From DALYJJ01 sp031969915 (GTDB lineage: Bacteria; Acidobacteriota; Terriglobia; Bryobacterales; Bryobacteraceae): a stretch of 64,000 nt of DNA. Location: contig DALYJJ010000011.1 in NCBI GenBank assembly GCA_031969915.1, positions 5,696-69,695 on the forward strand. Direction: 5' to 3'. Below are positions 29,028 through 37,879 of the stretch, piece by piece. The notes beneath the pieces are model-generated. The model was given only the letters and a program-made list of their open reading frames with translations. It made no database searches and was not told the DNA's origin. Position 1 is the stretch's first letter; every line of letters begins with the position of its first letter. The translations under genes and the position numbers were made by a program.

Positions 29028-30192
29028 ATGCACATCAAAAAGCAGCGCTTGTTAACACCTGGCCCGACGCCCCTTCTGCCCAAGGCGCTTCAGGCCATGG
29101 CGGCTTCCGACATTCATCACCGCACGCAGGATTTTCGTGAGTTGTACCGCCAATGCCTGGCCGACCTCAAAGAGGTGATGGGCACGCAGAACGACGTGCT
29201 CTCGCTGGTGGCCTCGGGCACGGGTGCGATGGACGCATCGGTCTCCAATTTCTTCTCGCGACAAAGTGGTGGTCTGTTCGGCCGGGAAATTCGGCGAGCG
29301 CTGGGTGGAGATCGCTAAAGCGTACGGTCTTGACGCGACGGTGCTGACGGCCGAGTACGGCGACGTAGTGACGCCCGAGCGGGTGAGGGACGCGATGGAT
29401 TCGAACCCCGGAGTGAAGGGCGTGTTCGTGCAGGCCTCGGAGACCTCCACCGGCGCGGCCCACGACGTTAAGGCGATGGCGGAGATCATCCGCAAGACGG
29501 ACGCGATCTTCGTGGTGGACGCAATCACCGGCCTGGGCACCATGCCGCTCGATATCGACGGCTGGGGCATCGACGTGACCATCGGCGGTTCTCAGAAGGC
29601 GTTCATGATTCCGCCCGGCCTGGCCTTCATGGCGATCAGCCCGAAGGCGTGGGAGCGGCAGCCGTCGGCCACCCTGCCACGCTACTACTTCGATCTCAAG
29701 AAGGAAAAGAAGAACGCGGACAAGGGCGAATCGAGCTGGACGCCTTCGACGGCCCTGCTGCTCGCGCTGGGCGAAGCGCTCAAGTACATCAAGCAACTGG
29801 GCATGGACAAGCTGGTCGAGAACGCGCAACTGCTGGCGCGGGCCACGCGCGAGGCGTCCACGGCCCTGGGCCTGGAGCTGTTCGCGAAGACCGCGCCGGG
29901 CTCGTCGATCACCGCCATCAAGGCGCCCGAGGGCTGGGACTCCGCGGTCATCGTGAAGGGCTTCCGCAACCGGTTCGGCGCGATCATCGCCAACGGGCAG
30001 GGCACGATGCAGGGCCAGATCTTCCGCATCGCGCACCTGGGCTACTTCGATTTTGCCGACCTCTTCGCGGTCATCGCGGGCCTGGAGATCATCCTCGCTT
30101 CCAACGGTTATGACGTGAAGTTCGGCACCGGCGTCGCGGCCGTGCAGAACGTGTACGCGGCGGCCGCCCTCGAGAAGGAAGTAAAGGCATGA
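29028..30192 (+). pseudogene. Class V aminotransferase (phosphoserine/alanine-glyoxylate type), frameshifted
   Basis: The N-terminal part (RLLTPGPTPLLPKALQAMAA, HHRTQDFRELYRQCL, SLVASGTGAMDASVSNFFSR) and the C-terminal part (DKVVVCSAGKFGERWVEIAK, then GGSQKAFMIPPGLAFMAISP with the PLP lysine) are in different frames. The break is at 29256-29261, where adding back one CG/GC in TCGCGA restores DK after SR, and the total then becomes a multiple of three (about 388 residues). The fold is the small-subunit aminotransferase family I that includes SerC-like enzymes. It overlaps serA by four bases, so it very likely converts phosphohydroxypyruvate to phosphoserine. It could be a sequencing error rather than a true pseudogene. 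Confidence 0.85.
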
Positions 30193-31763
30193 AGGTTCTG
30201 GTCGCCGAACCGATGTCGCCGGCCGCCGTGGCTCTGCTGCAGAAGCAAAACGGCCTGGACGTCGTCGTCTCGAATCCGAAAGAGTATTCCGCGCACCTGG
30301 CGGACTGCGATGCGCTAGTGGTGCGGAGCGCGGTGAAGGTCACGAAAGAAGTTCTGGAGAAAGCGCCGAAGCTCAAGGTGATCGGGCGCGCCGGGGTCGG
30401 CGTGGACAACGTCGATCTGCCGGCGGCGACGAGCGCGGGCGTCCTGGTGATGAACACGCCGGGCGGGAACGCAGTCTCCGTGGCCGAGCACACCCTGGCC
30501 CTGATGCTCGCCCTGGCTCGCGCCGTGCCGCAGGCCAGCGCCTCCACCACCGGCGGCAAGTGGGAGAAGAAGAAGTTCCTGGGCAACGAACTGCGCGGCA
30601 AAGTGTTGGGCGTGGTCGGCCTGGGCTCCATCGGGCGCGAAGTGGTGCGGCGCGCGGCGGGCTTTGAGATGCGGATAATCGCCAGCGACCCGTATGTGAA
30701 CTCGGCCGCGGCCGCGGACCTCGGTGTCGAGCTCGTCGGACTGGAGGCGCTCATCGCCGAGAGCGATTACATCTCCCTGCACGTCGCGATGACCCCCGAA
30801 ACCAAGCATATGATCAACCGCGAGGCCATCGCGAAGATGAAGGATGGCGTGCGGATCGTGAACTGCGCCCGCGGTGAACTGGTGGATGGCGCGGCGCTGC
30901 GAGAGGCGCTGGAATCGGGCAAGGTGGCCGGCGCGGGGCTCGACGTGTTCGAGCCCGAGCCGCCGAGCGCGGACGACCCGCTGCTCAAAGCGCCGAACCT
31001 GATCGCCACGCCGCACATCGCGGGCTCGACCGAAGAGGCGCAGGAGATCGTCGGCATCCGGATCGTCGAGCAGATGATTCAATACCTGCGCGACGGCGTG
31101 GCGCTGAACGCGGTGAACATGCCGGCGCTTTCGCCTGAGCAGTACAAGAGCGTGGGTCCGTACCTGGTGCTGGCCGAGCGCCTGGGCGCCTTCGCCGCCC
31201 AAGTGGCGGCGGGCAACCCCAAGGCGTTGCGCCTGGTCTACGCGGGCAACGTCGGCGACGGCACGCACCTGATCCGCAACAGCGCGCTCGCGGGCGCATT
31301 GAACCGCTGGCTCTCCAACCGGGCGAACGTGGTGAACGCCATGCAACTGGCGGCGCAGCGCGGGCTCGACGTCGCCGAGCGCCATGAGAAGCGCGGCAGC
31401 CACACGGACTCCATCCGCGTGGAGCTGGAGACCGACTGTGGTGTGACCTCGGTGGAGGGCGGCGTGGTCCTCGGTAAGCCGCGCCTGCTGCAGGTGGACG
31501 GCATCTACTGCGAAACGCCGCTCGCCGGCCGGCTGATCTTCATGAAGAACGACGACGTGCCGGGCGTCATCGGCCACGTCGGATCCGTGCTCGGCAAGAA
31601 CGGCATCAACATCGCGAACTTCTCACTCGGGCGCGAAGAGAGCGAAAAGCCGCAGAAGGCAGTGGCGGTAGTGGAGATCGACGGCGCGGCGCCGGAGACG
31701 GTGCTCTCGCAGTTGCTCGAGAACAAAGCAGTGCGCCTGGCGCGAACGGTGGAGTTCGCTTAA
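30189..31763 (+). CDS. serA: D-3-phosphoglycerate dehydrogenase
   Basis: The 524-residue protein is the long SerA type. The catalytic domain (residues 1-100) has VVRSAVKVTKEVL and LKVIGRAGVGVDNVDL. The Rossmann domain has VLGVVGLGSIGREVVRRAAG, SDYISLHVAMTPETKHMIN, RIVNCARGELVDGAAL, LDVFEPEPP and the catalytic His in LIATPHIAGSTEEAQE. An allosteric substrate-binding-like region (about 320-450) and a C-terminal ACT domain (RLIFMKNDDVPGVIGHVGS) follow, which should allow feedback control by L-serine. It catalyses the first step of serine synthesis, and its coupling to the class V aminotransferase supplies the second. Confidence 0.97.
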   Translation: MKVLVAEPMSPAAVALLQKQNGLDVVVSNPKEYSAHLADCDALVVRSAVKVTKEVLEKAPKLKVIGRAGVGVDNVDLPAATSAGVLVMNTPGGNAVSVAEHTLALMLALARAVPQASASTTGGKWEKKKFLGNELRGKVLGVVGLGSIGREVVRRAAGFEMRIIASDPYVNSAAAADLGVELVGLEALIAESDYISLHVAMTPETKHMINREAIAKMKDGVRIVNCARGELVDGAALREALESGKVAGAGLDVFEPEPPSADDPLLKAPNLIATPHIAGSTEEAQEIVGIRIVEQMIQYLRDGVALNAVNMPALSPEQYKSVGPYLVLAERLGAFAAQVAAGNPKALRLVYAGNVGDGTHLIRNSALAGALNRWLSNRANVVNAMQLAAQRGLDVAERHEKRGSHTDSIRVELETDCGVTSVEGGVVLGKPRLLQVDGIYCETPLAGRLIFMKNDDVPGVIGHVGSVLGKNGINIANFSLGREESEKPQKAVAVVEIDGAAPETVLSQLLENKAVRLARTVEFA

Positions 31764-31766
31764 AGC

Positions 31767-32255
31767 CTATCCCCGCTCGATCTGCTCGCGCAGGTCGGGC
31801 GGGTACATGGCGACGAGTTGCGGGTAGGCCTCAGCGAGCCGAATCAAGTCGCGTTCGTCCTTCTTACGTTTACTCAGCCGGCGTTTCGGATCGCCGTAAG
31901 CCCACAGTTTCCCTTGAGTCACATCCTCAAGTGACGCTACCCTCACGTCGACGCCCAATACCTCCGCTCGCCGCGCGCGATGCACAAAGGGCTGGTAGCG
32001 CTCGTCGATGGTGAACTGTATTCGGAGTTGGCTGTCGGGGGCGACCGCGTTGACCGAATGGGCGTGCACCGCGTGCAGCAGGCCGCCAACAACCACTAGA
32101 TCTGCGTCCAAGGTATAGACCGGCTCCACGTAGCAATTTACGGCCAAGCCGCCGATCAGGCAATAGTCCCCGGAGCTTTCGCAGATCTCGATCAGTCTCG
32201 CGAAGTCTCCTGCCCCTCCCTTTGTTGTCAAGTCGTAAGCCTCCGCCGCCGTCAT
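31767..32255 (-). CDS. Nucleotidyltransferase-fold protein (AbiEii/MNT-like)
   Basis: Start ATG 32255 gives 162 residues. The core SSGDYCLIGGLAVNCYVEP followed by VYTLDADLVVV is the GG...DxD pattern of minimal nucleotidyltransferases. Later DLTQ-like EDVTQGKLWAYGDP and RLSKRKKDERDLIRLAEAYP are typical of the group annotated as AbiEii-like or DUF6036-like. The segment between the DxD strand and HSVNAVAPDS looks short, as if about 15-18 residues were lost. No partner antitoxin gene of that type is adjacent, and it ends 3 bp from serA on the opposite strand, so toxin activity is unproven. Confidence 0.6.
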   Translation of the reverse strand: MTAAEAYDLTTKGGAGDFARLIEICESSGDYCLIGGLAVNCYVEPVYTLDADLVVVGGLLHAVHAHSVNAVAPDSQLRIQFTIDERYQPFVHRARRAEVLGVDVRVASLEDVTQGKLWAYGDPKRRLSKRKKDERDLIRLAEAYPQLVAMYPPDLREQIERG

Positions 32256-32311
32256 GTATCCAATGTACAGGGAGAAGCCAGGCCTGTACCCGGGGACACG
32301 CGCAACCACCT

Positions 32312-32317
32312 TACAAT
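32312..32317 (+). promoter_or_regulatory. TACAAT -10 box directly before the lyase-like gene
   Basis: TACAAT (five of six to TATAAT) ends six bases before ATG 32324. No Shine-Dalgarno sequence precedes that ATG, which is what a leaderless transcript would look like. The -35 region is not convincing. Confidence 0.45.
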
Positions 32318-32323
32318 CGACTC

Positions 32324-34045
32324 ATGATGCGCATCACCAGGCGTGCGGCCGCCGGAGCCGCCGTGGCGGGGCCCGTTCTGTGGGGCGCGCGCGAAGGCGG
32401 CTGGACCGAGGAGTGGGACCGAGCGGCGCTCGCCGCCGCGCTTCGCTCCGCCGATGCGCGGTTCCACCCAACCGAGCAGATGCTCCGCAGCCGCGTGGGG
32501 CCGGAGTATCGCTACCATTCGAACCTGCGCAATCAGGAAGTACACGCGACGCGCGATTCGCTCGAGTATGCTCTGCTGCTGTTCGAAGCGAAACGCGATG
32601 AACGCGGCGCCGCCGTGCTGGAGCGCCTGCTCACGTTGCAGGATACGGATCCGGCGAGTAAGTGGTACGGCATCTGGGGCTGGTATCTGGAAGAGCCGCC
32701 CCCGAAGATGTCGCCCGCCGATTGGAACTGGGCCGATTTCAACGGCGTGACGCTGCTGCTGATCGAGCACCGGCACGGAGCGCGGCTCGACGCGCGTCTG
32801 CGTGAGCGCGTGCGCACGGCGATTCGCCACGCGGCCGGGTCGATCCGCCGGCGCAACGTCGCTATGACGTACACCAACATCGCCGTCAAAGGCACTTTCG
32901 TGACACTTGCCGCAGCGGAGTTACTCGGGGACCGGCCGCTCTTTGAGTACGCGAAAGACCGTTGGCGGCGTTTCGCGCGCACGCTCGACGAAACGGGGAG
33001 TTTCGCGGAGTACAACAGCCCCACCTACGCACGCGTAACCGTGACCGAGCTATCGCACATGCGCACTTACTGGAGGGACGAAGAATCGCGCGTCCTCGCC
33101 GGTAAGATCGAACACCGCGCGTGGCTGCACATTGCCAGGCACTGGTTCGCACCCGCGCGGCAATGGGCGGGTCCGCACAGCCGCAGCTATTCGACGCTGC
33201 TGCGAAGTGAGATCTGGCTGCAAAAGGGGCTCGACAACGCCCTGCGGTTCGGGGAACTGGAGAGCATGCCGGCGGCGGGCGACGTTTCCTATGTCGACTT
33301 CCGCTGCCCGCGCGATCTGACACCGATGTTCCTGGATACGCCGAAGCCCTCACTGCACCGCGAACTCTTCGTGACCGGGGTGCAAGGCGCCACCTATTTC
33401 GATCCGAAGTTCTGCCTGGGCAGCGTGAATCGCGGCGACTTCTGGGTGCAGCGGCGGCCCGTCGTCGCCTACTGGGGCACCCCCGATCGACCCGGCTACG
33501 CGCACCTCCGCTTCGTGAAGGACGATTACGACTTCTCGTCCGCTCTCATCTACACGGTGCAAGCCGGACCCTTCGTACTGGGCCTGGTGAACTTCCGCAC
33601 GCCCGGCGGCGACCGTCACATCTCGCTCGATCCCATCGCGAACGGCACGTTCGCGGCGAAGAGCCTGCGGTTGACGCTGGAGGTTCAAGGGGAAGCGCCG
33701 TTCCTCGAGTTCTCGGTGCGCGGAGGCGGCCTGGGCGGCGCGCCGCTGCGGATGACGGACCCGCGAACGGCTGAGTTGCTCGCCGAACCTCGCACCGTGA
33801 AGCTCGCCGAACTGACCGATGCGTGGGCCGCCTTCACGCTCGCAATGGCCGGCGGCGCGGGCGAGTTCCATCTCGATCGCGACGAGTCGCGCGTCCGGCT
33901 TCGATGGAAGACGCCGGCGGGCGAACTCGCTCTCGAAGGCGCGGTGAAGCCGGCGGCCGTGGAGAGCCTGAACGCGGCGTTTCGCGATTCGATCGACGGC
34001 CGCCCCGTCCCGGAGCGGCGTTTGAGCGATGAGCGGCTAGTATAA
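32324..34045 (+). CDS. Secreted toroid polysaccharide-lyase-like protein
   Basis: ATG 32324 (a second ATG follows at 32327) gives 573 residues beginning MMRITRRAAAGAAVAGPVLW, a twin-arginine-type signal. The middle is an (alpha/alpha) toroid pattern with YTNIAVKGTFVTLAAAELLG and ETGSFAEYNSPTYARVTVTE, and the C-terminal half is beta-sandwich-rich (GVQGATYFDPKFCLGSVNRG, SLRLTLEVQGEAPFLEFSVR). This is the overall plan of alginate, hyaluronate and heparinase II/III-like lyases, but I cannot name a family or substrate. It starts a plus-strand run with a sialidase-like protein and sugar isomerase-like proteins. Confidence 0.6.
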   Translation: MMRITRRAAAGAAVAGPVLWGAREGGWTEEWDRAALAAALRSADARFHPTEQMLRSRVGPEYRYHSNLRNQEVHATRDSLEYALLLFEAKRDERGAAVLERLLTLQDTDPASKWYGIWGWYLEEPPPKMSPADWNWADFNGVTLLLIEHRHGARLDARLRERVRTAIRHAAGSIRRRNVAMTYTNIAVKGTFVTLAAAELLGDRPLFEYAKDRWRRFARTLDETGSFAEYNSPTYARVTVTELSHMRTYWRDEESRVLAGKIEHRAWLHIARHWFAPARQWAGPHSRSYSTLLRSEIWLQKGLDNALRFGELESMPAAGDVSYVDFRCPRDLTPMFLDTPKPSLHRELFVTGVQGATYFDPKFCLGSVNRGDFWVQRRPVVAYWGTPDRPGYAHLRFVKDDYDFSSALIYTVQAGPFVLGLVNFRTPGGDRHISLDPIANGTFAAKSLRLTLEVQGEAPFLEFSVRGGGLGGAPLRMTDPRTAELLAEPRTVKLAELTDAWAAFTLAMAGGAGEFHLDRDESRVRLRWKTPAGELALEGAVKPAAVESLNAAFRDSIDGRPVPERRLSDERLV

Positions 34046-34046
34046 T
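34041..34046 (+). promoter_or_regulatory. TATAAT -10 box before the sialidase-like gene
   Basis: A perfect TATAAT lies at 34041-34046 just after the coding end of the previous gene, nine to twelve bases before the alternative starts GTG 34056 and ATG 34059. It implies an internal promoter with a very short leader. A -35 match is poor. Confidence 0.45.
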
Positions 34047-34058
34047 GGCGGGCGCGTG

Positions 34059-35075
34059 ATGAAAGCTCTGGCCCTCTTCCTCGCAGCCTTGCCGCTGCTC
34101 GCCGCCCCCAAGGCGGAGTTCATCTACGACAGCGCCCCGTTCCCGTCGTGCCACGCATCGACGATCGTCGAGATCGCTCCGGGTGAACTGTATGCCGCGT
34201 GGTTCGGCGGCTCGGATGAAGGCGAGAAGGACGTCGCCATCTGGGGCGCGCGCCGCAAGGACGGCAAGTGGTCCGCCCCCGTCGAACTGGTGCGCGAGGC
34301 GAACATCCCCACCTGGAACCCCGTGCTGTTCTTTACCCGCGACAAGACGCTGTGGCTCTATTACAAGTTCGGCCCATCGCCGCAAACGTGGACCGGCGGG
34401 CGTCTGTCGAGCAAGGACGGCGGCAAGACGTGGTCCGCGCGTGAACACCTGCCGGCCGGCGTCCTCGGCCCGATTCGCAACAAGCCGCTGCTGCTCGACG
34501 ACGGCACGATTCTCTCCGGCACGTCCGTCGAGAGTTATTCGTCGTGGGCCGTTTGGGTGGAGCGCAGCACCGACGGCGGCAAGACGTGGACCAAGCATGG
34601 ACCGGTGACGTTCGAAGGCACGCCGAAGTTGTTCCCCGCGCCCGCCTCGTATGGGCTGATTCAGCCGGCGATCGTCAAGCTGCCGGACCGCAGGACGCTG
34701 CGCATGTATGTGCGCGCGACGCCGCAGATCGGACGCGTCTGTTACTCCGATTCAACCGACGGCGGGCGAACGTGGACGGTGGCGAAAGCGCTCAGCCTGG
34801 CGCATCCGAACAGCGGCATCGACGCGGTGCACCTGCGCGACGGCCGCATCGTGCTGGTCTACAACAACACCCCGAAAGGCCGCACGCCGTTGAACGTGGC
34901 GATCAGCAGGGACGGCACGGCCTTCACGGAATTCCACGCGCTCGAATCGGAACCCGGCGAGTATTCCTATCCCGCGATCATTGAGGACGCCGCCGGCAAC
35001 CTGCACATCACTTACACCTGGAAGCGGCAGAAGATCCGTTACGTGGAGATCCCCAAGACGGACCTGCCTAAGTAG
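34059..35075 (+). CDS. Secreted sialidase/BNR-repeat protein
   Basis: I prefer ATG 34059; GTG 34056 adds one residue. The 338-residue protein has a signal peptide (MKALALFLAALPLLAA) and a six-bladed propeller pattern with Asp-boxes SSKDGGKTWS, STDGGKTW and STDGGRTW. Early strands HASTIVEIAPGELYAAWFGG are typical of the exo-sialidase-like family. The sialidase arginine triad cannot be confirmed by eye, so it may hydrolyse another acidic or deoxy sugar. It is followed 15 bp later by two sugar isomerase-like proteins, consistent with a glycan-scavenging run. Confidence 0.83.
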   Translation: MKALALFLAALPLLAAPKAEFIYDSAPFPSCHASTIVEIAPGELYAAWFGGSDEGEKDVAIWGARRKDGKWSAPVELVREANIPTWNPVLFFTRDKTLWLYYKFGPSPQTWTGGRLSSKDGGKTWSAREHLPAGVLGPIRNKPLLLDDGTILSGTSVESYSSWAVWVERSTDGGKTWTKHGPVTFEGTPKLFPAPASYGLIQPAIVKLPDRRTLRMYVRATPQIGRVCYSDSTDGGRTWTVAKALSLAHPNSGIDAVHLRDGRIVLVYNNTPKGRTPLNVAISRDGTAFTEFHALESEPGEYSYPAIIEDAAGNLHITYTWKRQKIRYVEIPKTDLPK

Positions 35076-35090
35076 AAGGAGTTCACGAAA

Positions 35091-35945
35091 ATGCCTTCCC
35101 GCAGATCGCTTCTTATCGGCGGCGCCGCAATGGCGGTGGCCTCGCGTCTGCCGCGCGCGACGGCCGCGCCGGCGAAGTTCCGCCTGGGTGTCACGGATTG
35201 GAACCTGGGCCAGACGGGCAAGCTCGAAGCGCTGGCCATGGCCAAGCGCATAGGGTTTGAAGGAGTGGAGGTCAGCCTGGGGATGAAGACGGTGGATAAC
35301 CGTCTGCCCATGGACAACGCCGAACTGCAGGAGCGCTATGCGCAGGCGGCGAAGGAGCAGGGAATCGCGATTGCGGGCACGTGCCTGGACGTCCTGCACC
35401 GCAACTACCTGAAGAGCGACAAGCTGGGGGCGAAGTATGTCGCGGATGGCATTCCGATCACCAGGAAGCTCGACGGCAAGGTGATGCTGCTGCCGATGTT
35501 CGGCCCGGCGGAATTGAAGAACCGCGACGAGTTGCACTACGTCGCCGATGTGCTGAAGGAGATCGCGCCGGAGGCGGAGAAGGCGGGAGTGATCCTGGGC
35601 CTGGAGAACATGAGTTCGGCTGAGGACAATGTGCGCATCATGGAGCGCGCCGGATCGCCCGCCATCAAGGTCTACTACGACGTCGGCAACTCGACCAACG
35701 GCGGCTACGACATCCTGAAGGAGATCCGCTGGCTGGGCAAGGATCGCATCTGCCAGCTCCATATCAAGGACAACCCGTATTATCTGGGCGAGGGGCGCAT
35801 CAACTTTCCCGCGGTGATGAAGGCGATTTCCGAGATCGGCTACTCGCTCTTCGCGAACCTGGAGACGAACTCTCCGGCGAAAAACATTGAAGCGGACATG
35901 CGCCGCAACCTCGCCTATGTTCGCAAGCTGATGACGGAGGCATAG
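35091..35945 (+). CDS. Secreted sugar phosphate isomerase/epimerase-like TIM barrel
   Basis: The 284-residue protein begins MPSRRSLLIGGAAMAVASRL, a twin-arginine signal. The mature domain is the AP endonuclease family 2/xylose isomerase-like barrel: FRLGVTDWNLGQTGKLEALA, RIGFEGVEVSLGM, AGVILGLENMSSAEDNVRIM, VYYDVGNSTN and RICQLHIKDNPYY, which supply the usual Glu, Asp and His metal ligands. It ends with IEADMRRNLAYVRKLMT. The gene is followed four bases later by a paralog without a signal. The reaction is not known. Confidence 0.85.
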   Translation: MPSRRSLLIGGAAMAVASRLPRATAAPAKFRLGVTDWNLGQTGKLEALAMAKRIGFEGVEVSLGMKTVDNRLPMDNAELQERYAQAAKEQGIAIAGTCLDVLHRNYLKSDKLGAKYVADGIPITRKLDGKVMLLPMFGPAELKNRDELHYVADVLKEIAPEAEKAGVILGLENMSSAEDNVRIMERAGSPAIKVYYDVGNSTNGGYDILKEIRWLGKDRICQLHIKDNPYYLGEGRINFPAVMKAISEIGYSLFANLETNSPAKNIEADMRRNLAYVRKLMTEA

Positions 35946-35949
35946 CGCT

Positions 35950-36711
35950 ATGTTCCGCATCGGAGCGATGGACGGAACGCTGCGGCTGCGCGAGAAGGTG
36001 GAAGCCTTCGAGGTGGCAAAGCGCGCGGGCCTGGAGGGCGTGGAGTTCAATATCGGCCGCGAGCCGGTGGAGGGACGCCTGGCGCTCGACGACGCGGCGA
36101 AGCAGCGATCGTATCTCGAAGCCTCGCAGCAGCACGGCGTCGCGATCGCGGGCATCGTGCTGGACATCCTGCACCGCAACTACCTCAAGAACGACAAGCT
36201 CGCCGAGAAATGGGTGGCGGAGTCCATTCCCATCGCCCAGAAGCTGGATGTCAAGGTGGTACTGCTGCCCATGTTCAGCAAGGGGGCGTTGACCAACCAG
36301 GACGAGATGAACTACGTCGCCGACGTGCTGAAGAACCTGGCCCCCGCCGCGGAGAAGGCGAGCATCACGCTGGGGCTGGAGAACACGATCTCAGCCGCCG
36401 ACAACGTGAGGATCATCGAGCGCGCCGGCTCGCCCGCGTTGAAGGTCTACTACGACGTGGGCAACTCGACCAACCGAGGGTTCGACATTCTGGCCGAGAT
36501 CCGCTGGTTGGGCAAGGATCGCATTTGCCAGATGCACCTCAAGGACAATCCCTATTATCTGGGCGAGGGGCGCATCAATTTTCCGGCTGTGATTCGCGCC
36601 ATGAAGGATATCGGCTACGACCGCTGGGCGAATCTCGAAACCGAGTCGCCGTCGAAGGACGCCGAGGCCGACGCGCGCCGGAACACGGCGTACCTGCGGA
36701 AGCTCATGTGA
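35950..36711 (+). CDS. Cytoplasmic paralog of the sugar isomerase-like TIM barrel
   Basis: This 253-residue protein closely parallels the preceding gene: AKRAGLEGVEFNIGRE, IAGIVLDILHRNYLKNDKLA, ITLGLENTISAADNVRIIER, KVYYDVGNSTNRGFDIL, CQMHLKDNPYYLGEGRIN. It lacks a signal peptide. The order and spacing show a tandem duplication followed by loss or gain of export. The Glu, Asp and His metal ligands of the isomerase fold are kept. It overlaps the next gene by four bases (GTGA). Confidence 0.86.
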   Translation: MFRIGAMDGTLRLREKVEAFEVAKRAGLEGVEFNIGREPVEGRLALDDAAKQRSYLEASQQHGVAIAGIVLDILHRNYLKNDKLAEKWVAESIPIAQKLDVKVVLLPMFSKGALTNQDEMNYVADVLKNLAPAAEKASITLGLENTISAADNVRIIERAGSPALKVYYDVGNSTNRGFDILAEIRWLGKDRICQMHLKDNPYYLGEGRINFPAVIRAMKDIGYDRWANLETESPSKDAEADARRNTAYLRKLM

Positions 36712-37688
36712 TTCGGTTCACGATTCTCGCCGGCTTGCTGTGCGCGGCGGCGCCGTTGGCTCGCGGCGAGCGCATCGCCGTCGCCCACAAGTGGGCGGAT
36801 TCGATCGGCATCTACGACGTGCCGTCCGGGCGGCAACTGAGTCTGATTGCCGTCGGCGTGAAGCCGCACGAGTTCGCGTTCACGCGCGATTTCCGGACGG
36901 CGTACGTCACTCACTACGGCATCAACAGCTACACGGAGAAGGCGGAAGGCGGGAACACGATCGGTATTGTCGACCTCGCCGCCGCCACGATGACCGGTGA
37001 GATCTCCACAGGCAAGTACCGCCGGCCGCATGGAATCGAACTGGGGCGTTCCGGCAAGCTGTATGTGACGACGGAACTGCCGCCCGCGCTCCTGCTCATC
37101 GACCCCGTGAAGCGCGCGCTGATCCGCGCCGTCGAGATCGACCAGCCGCTGCCGCACATGCTGGCGCTGACCCACGACGAGTCGACGGCGTGGACGGCAA
37201 ACGCGGGGGGCGGGTCGGTTTCGGTGGTGGATCTGGTGGCAGGCAGGATCATCAAGCGGATCGAGATCGGTGGCGTGCCCATGGGGATCGGGCTCTCAAA
37301 GGACGAGCGGACGCTGTACGCGGGGAATCGCGGGGGCAACCGGGTCTACTCCATCGAGACGAAAAACCACACTATCCTCCGGCAGGCCGAGGTTCGGGGC
37401 GAGCCGGCCCGGCTGTTGGCGACGCCCAACGGCAAGTGGGTGATCGTGTCACTGATTGGGTCGGGCGAAGTGGCGGTGCTGGAGGCAGAAACGCTCCGGG
37501 AGGTTGCGCGGTTCGCCGCCGGCCGGGCGGCGGAAGGCCTGCAACTGCACCCATCGGGTAAGTTTGGATATGTGTCAGCCCAAGGGCAAAACAGAGTCGT
37601 AAAGTTTGCGATTCCGGGGTGGACGCGGGTCGCTGAGGTCGCAACGGGGGATAGGCCCGACCCGATCGTGGTGCTGCCTGACCGCTGA
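36708..37688 (+). CDS. Secreted YncE-like beta-propeller protein
   Basis: Translation begins at GTG 36708, overlapping the previous stop. The 326-residue protein has a signal peptide (MIRFTILAGLLCAAAPLARG) and repeated propeller blades: ADSIGIYDVPSGRQLSLIAV, NTIGIVDLAAATMTGEISTG, GSVSVVDLVAGRIIKRIEIG, GNRVYSIETKN, GEVAVLEAETLREVARFAAG. This is the YncE/40-residue YVTN family. It may be a periplasmic sugar-binding or scaffold protein; no catalytic motif is seen. It ends the 32-37.7 kb run. Confidence 0.85.
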   Translation: MIRFTILAGLLCAAAPLARGERIAVAHKWADSIGIYDVPSGRQLSLIAVGVKPHEFAFTRDFRTAYVTHYGINSYTEKAEGGNTIGIVDLAAATMTGEISTGKYRRPHGIELGRSGKLYVTTELPPALLLIDPVKRALIRAVEIDQPLPHMLALTHDESTAWTANAGGGSVSVVDLVAGRIIKRIEIGGVPMGIGLSKDERTLYAGNRGGNRVYSIETKNHTILRQAEVRGEPARLLATPNGKWVIVSLIGSGEVAVLEAETLREVARFAAGRAAEGLQLHPSGKFGYVSAQGQNRVVKFAIPGWTRVAEVATGDRPDPIVVLPDR

Positions 37689-37789
37689 TAACACTTTACA
37701 GCAGTGGAACTTGCCGTCCGGGGCGGAATCGCAGCCCCCTCGCTGGCGTGGTTTCACCGGGGCGCAATTTCTATCGGGTAGGATTTCTA

Positions 37790-37849
37790 TTGACTTCCAG
37801 CCTATAAGAGAATTACTATCGTCTTTCACGTTAGTATTTCGTAACTAAC
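37790..37849 (+). promoter_or_regulatory. Promoter and operator-like inverted repeat before the CarD-like gene
   Basis: TTGACT (37790-37795) and TACTAT (37814-37819) are 18 bases apart and form a reasonable sigma70-type promoter. Just downstream, GTTAGT (37830-37835) and ACTAAC (37844-37849) make a six-bp inverted repeat with an eight-base centre, a candidate operator or leader hairpin. The surrounding sequence is noticeably AT-richer than the genes. Confidence 0.5.
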
Positions 37850-37879
37850 AACCACAGATAGGTGTACAGAGGTCCCCGC

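Noticed and set aside
37720..37738. GGGGC/GCCCC stem after the beta-propeller gene as a terminator
   Set aside because: Only five bp, loop of nine and no T tract.
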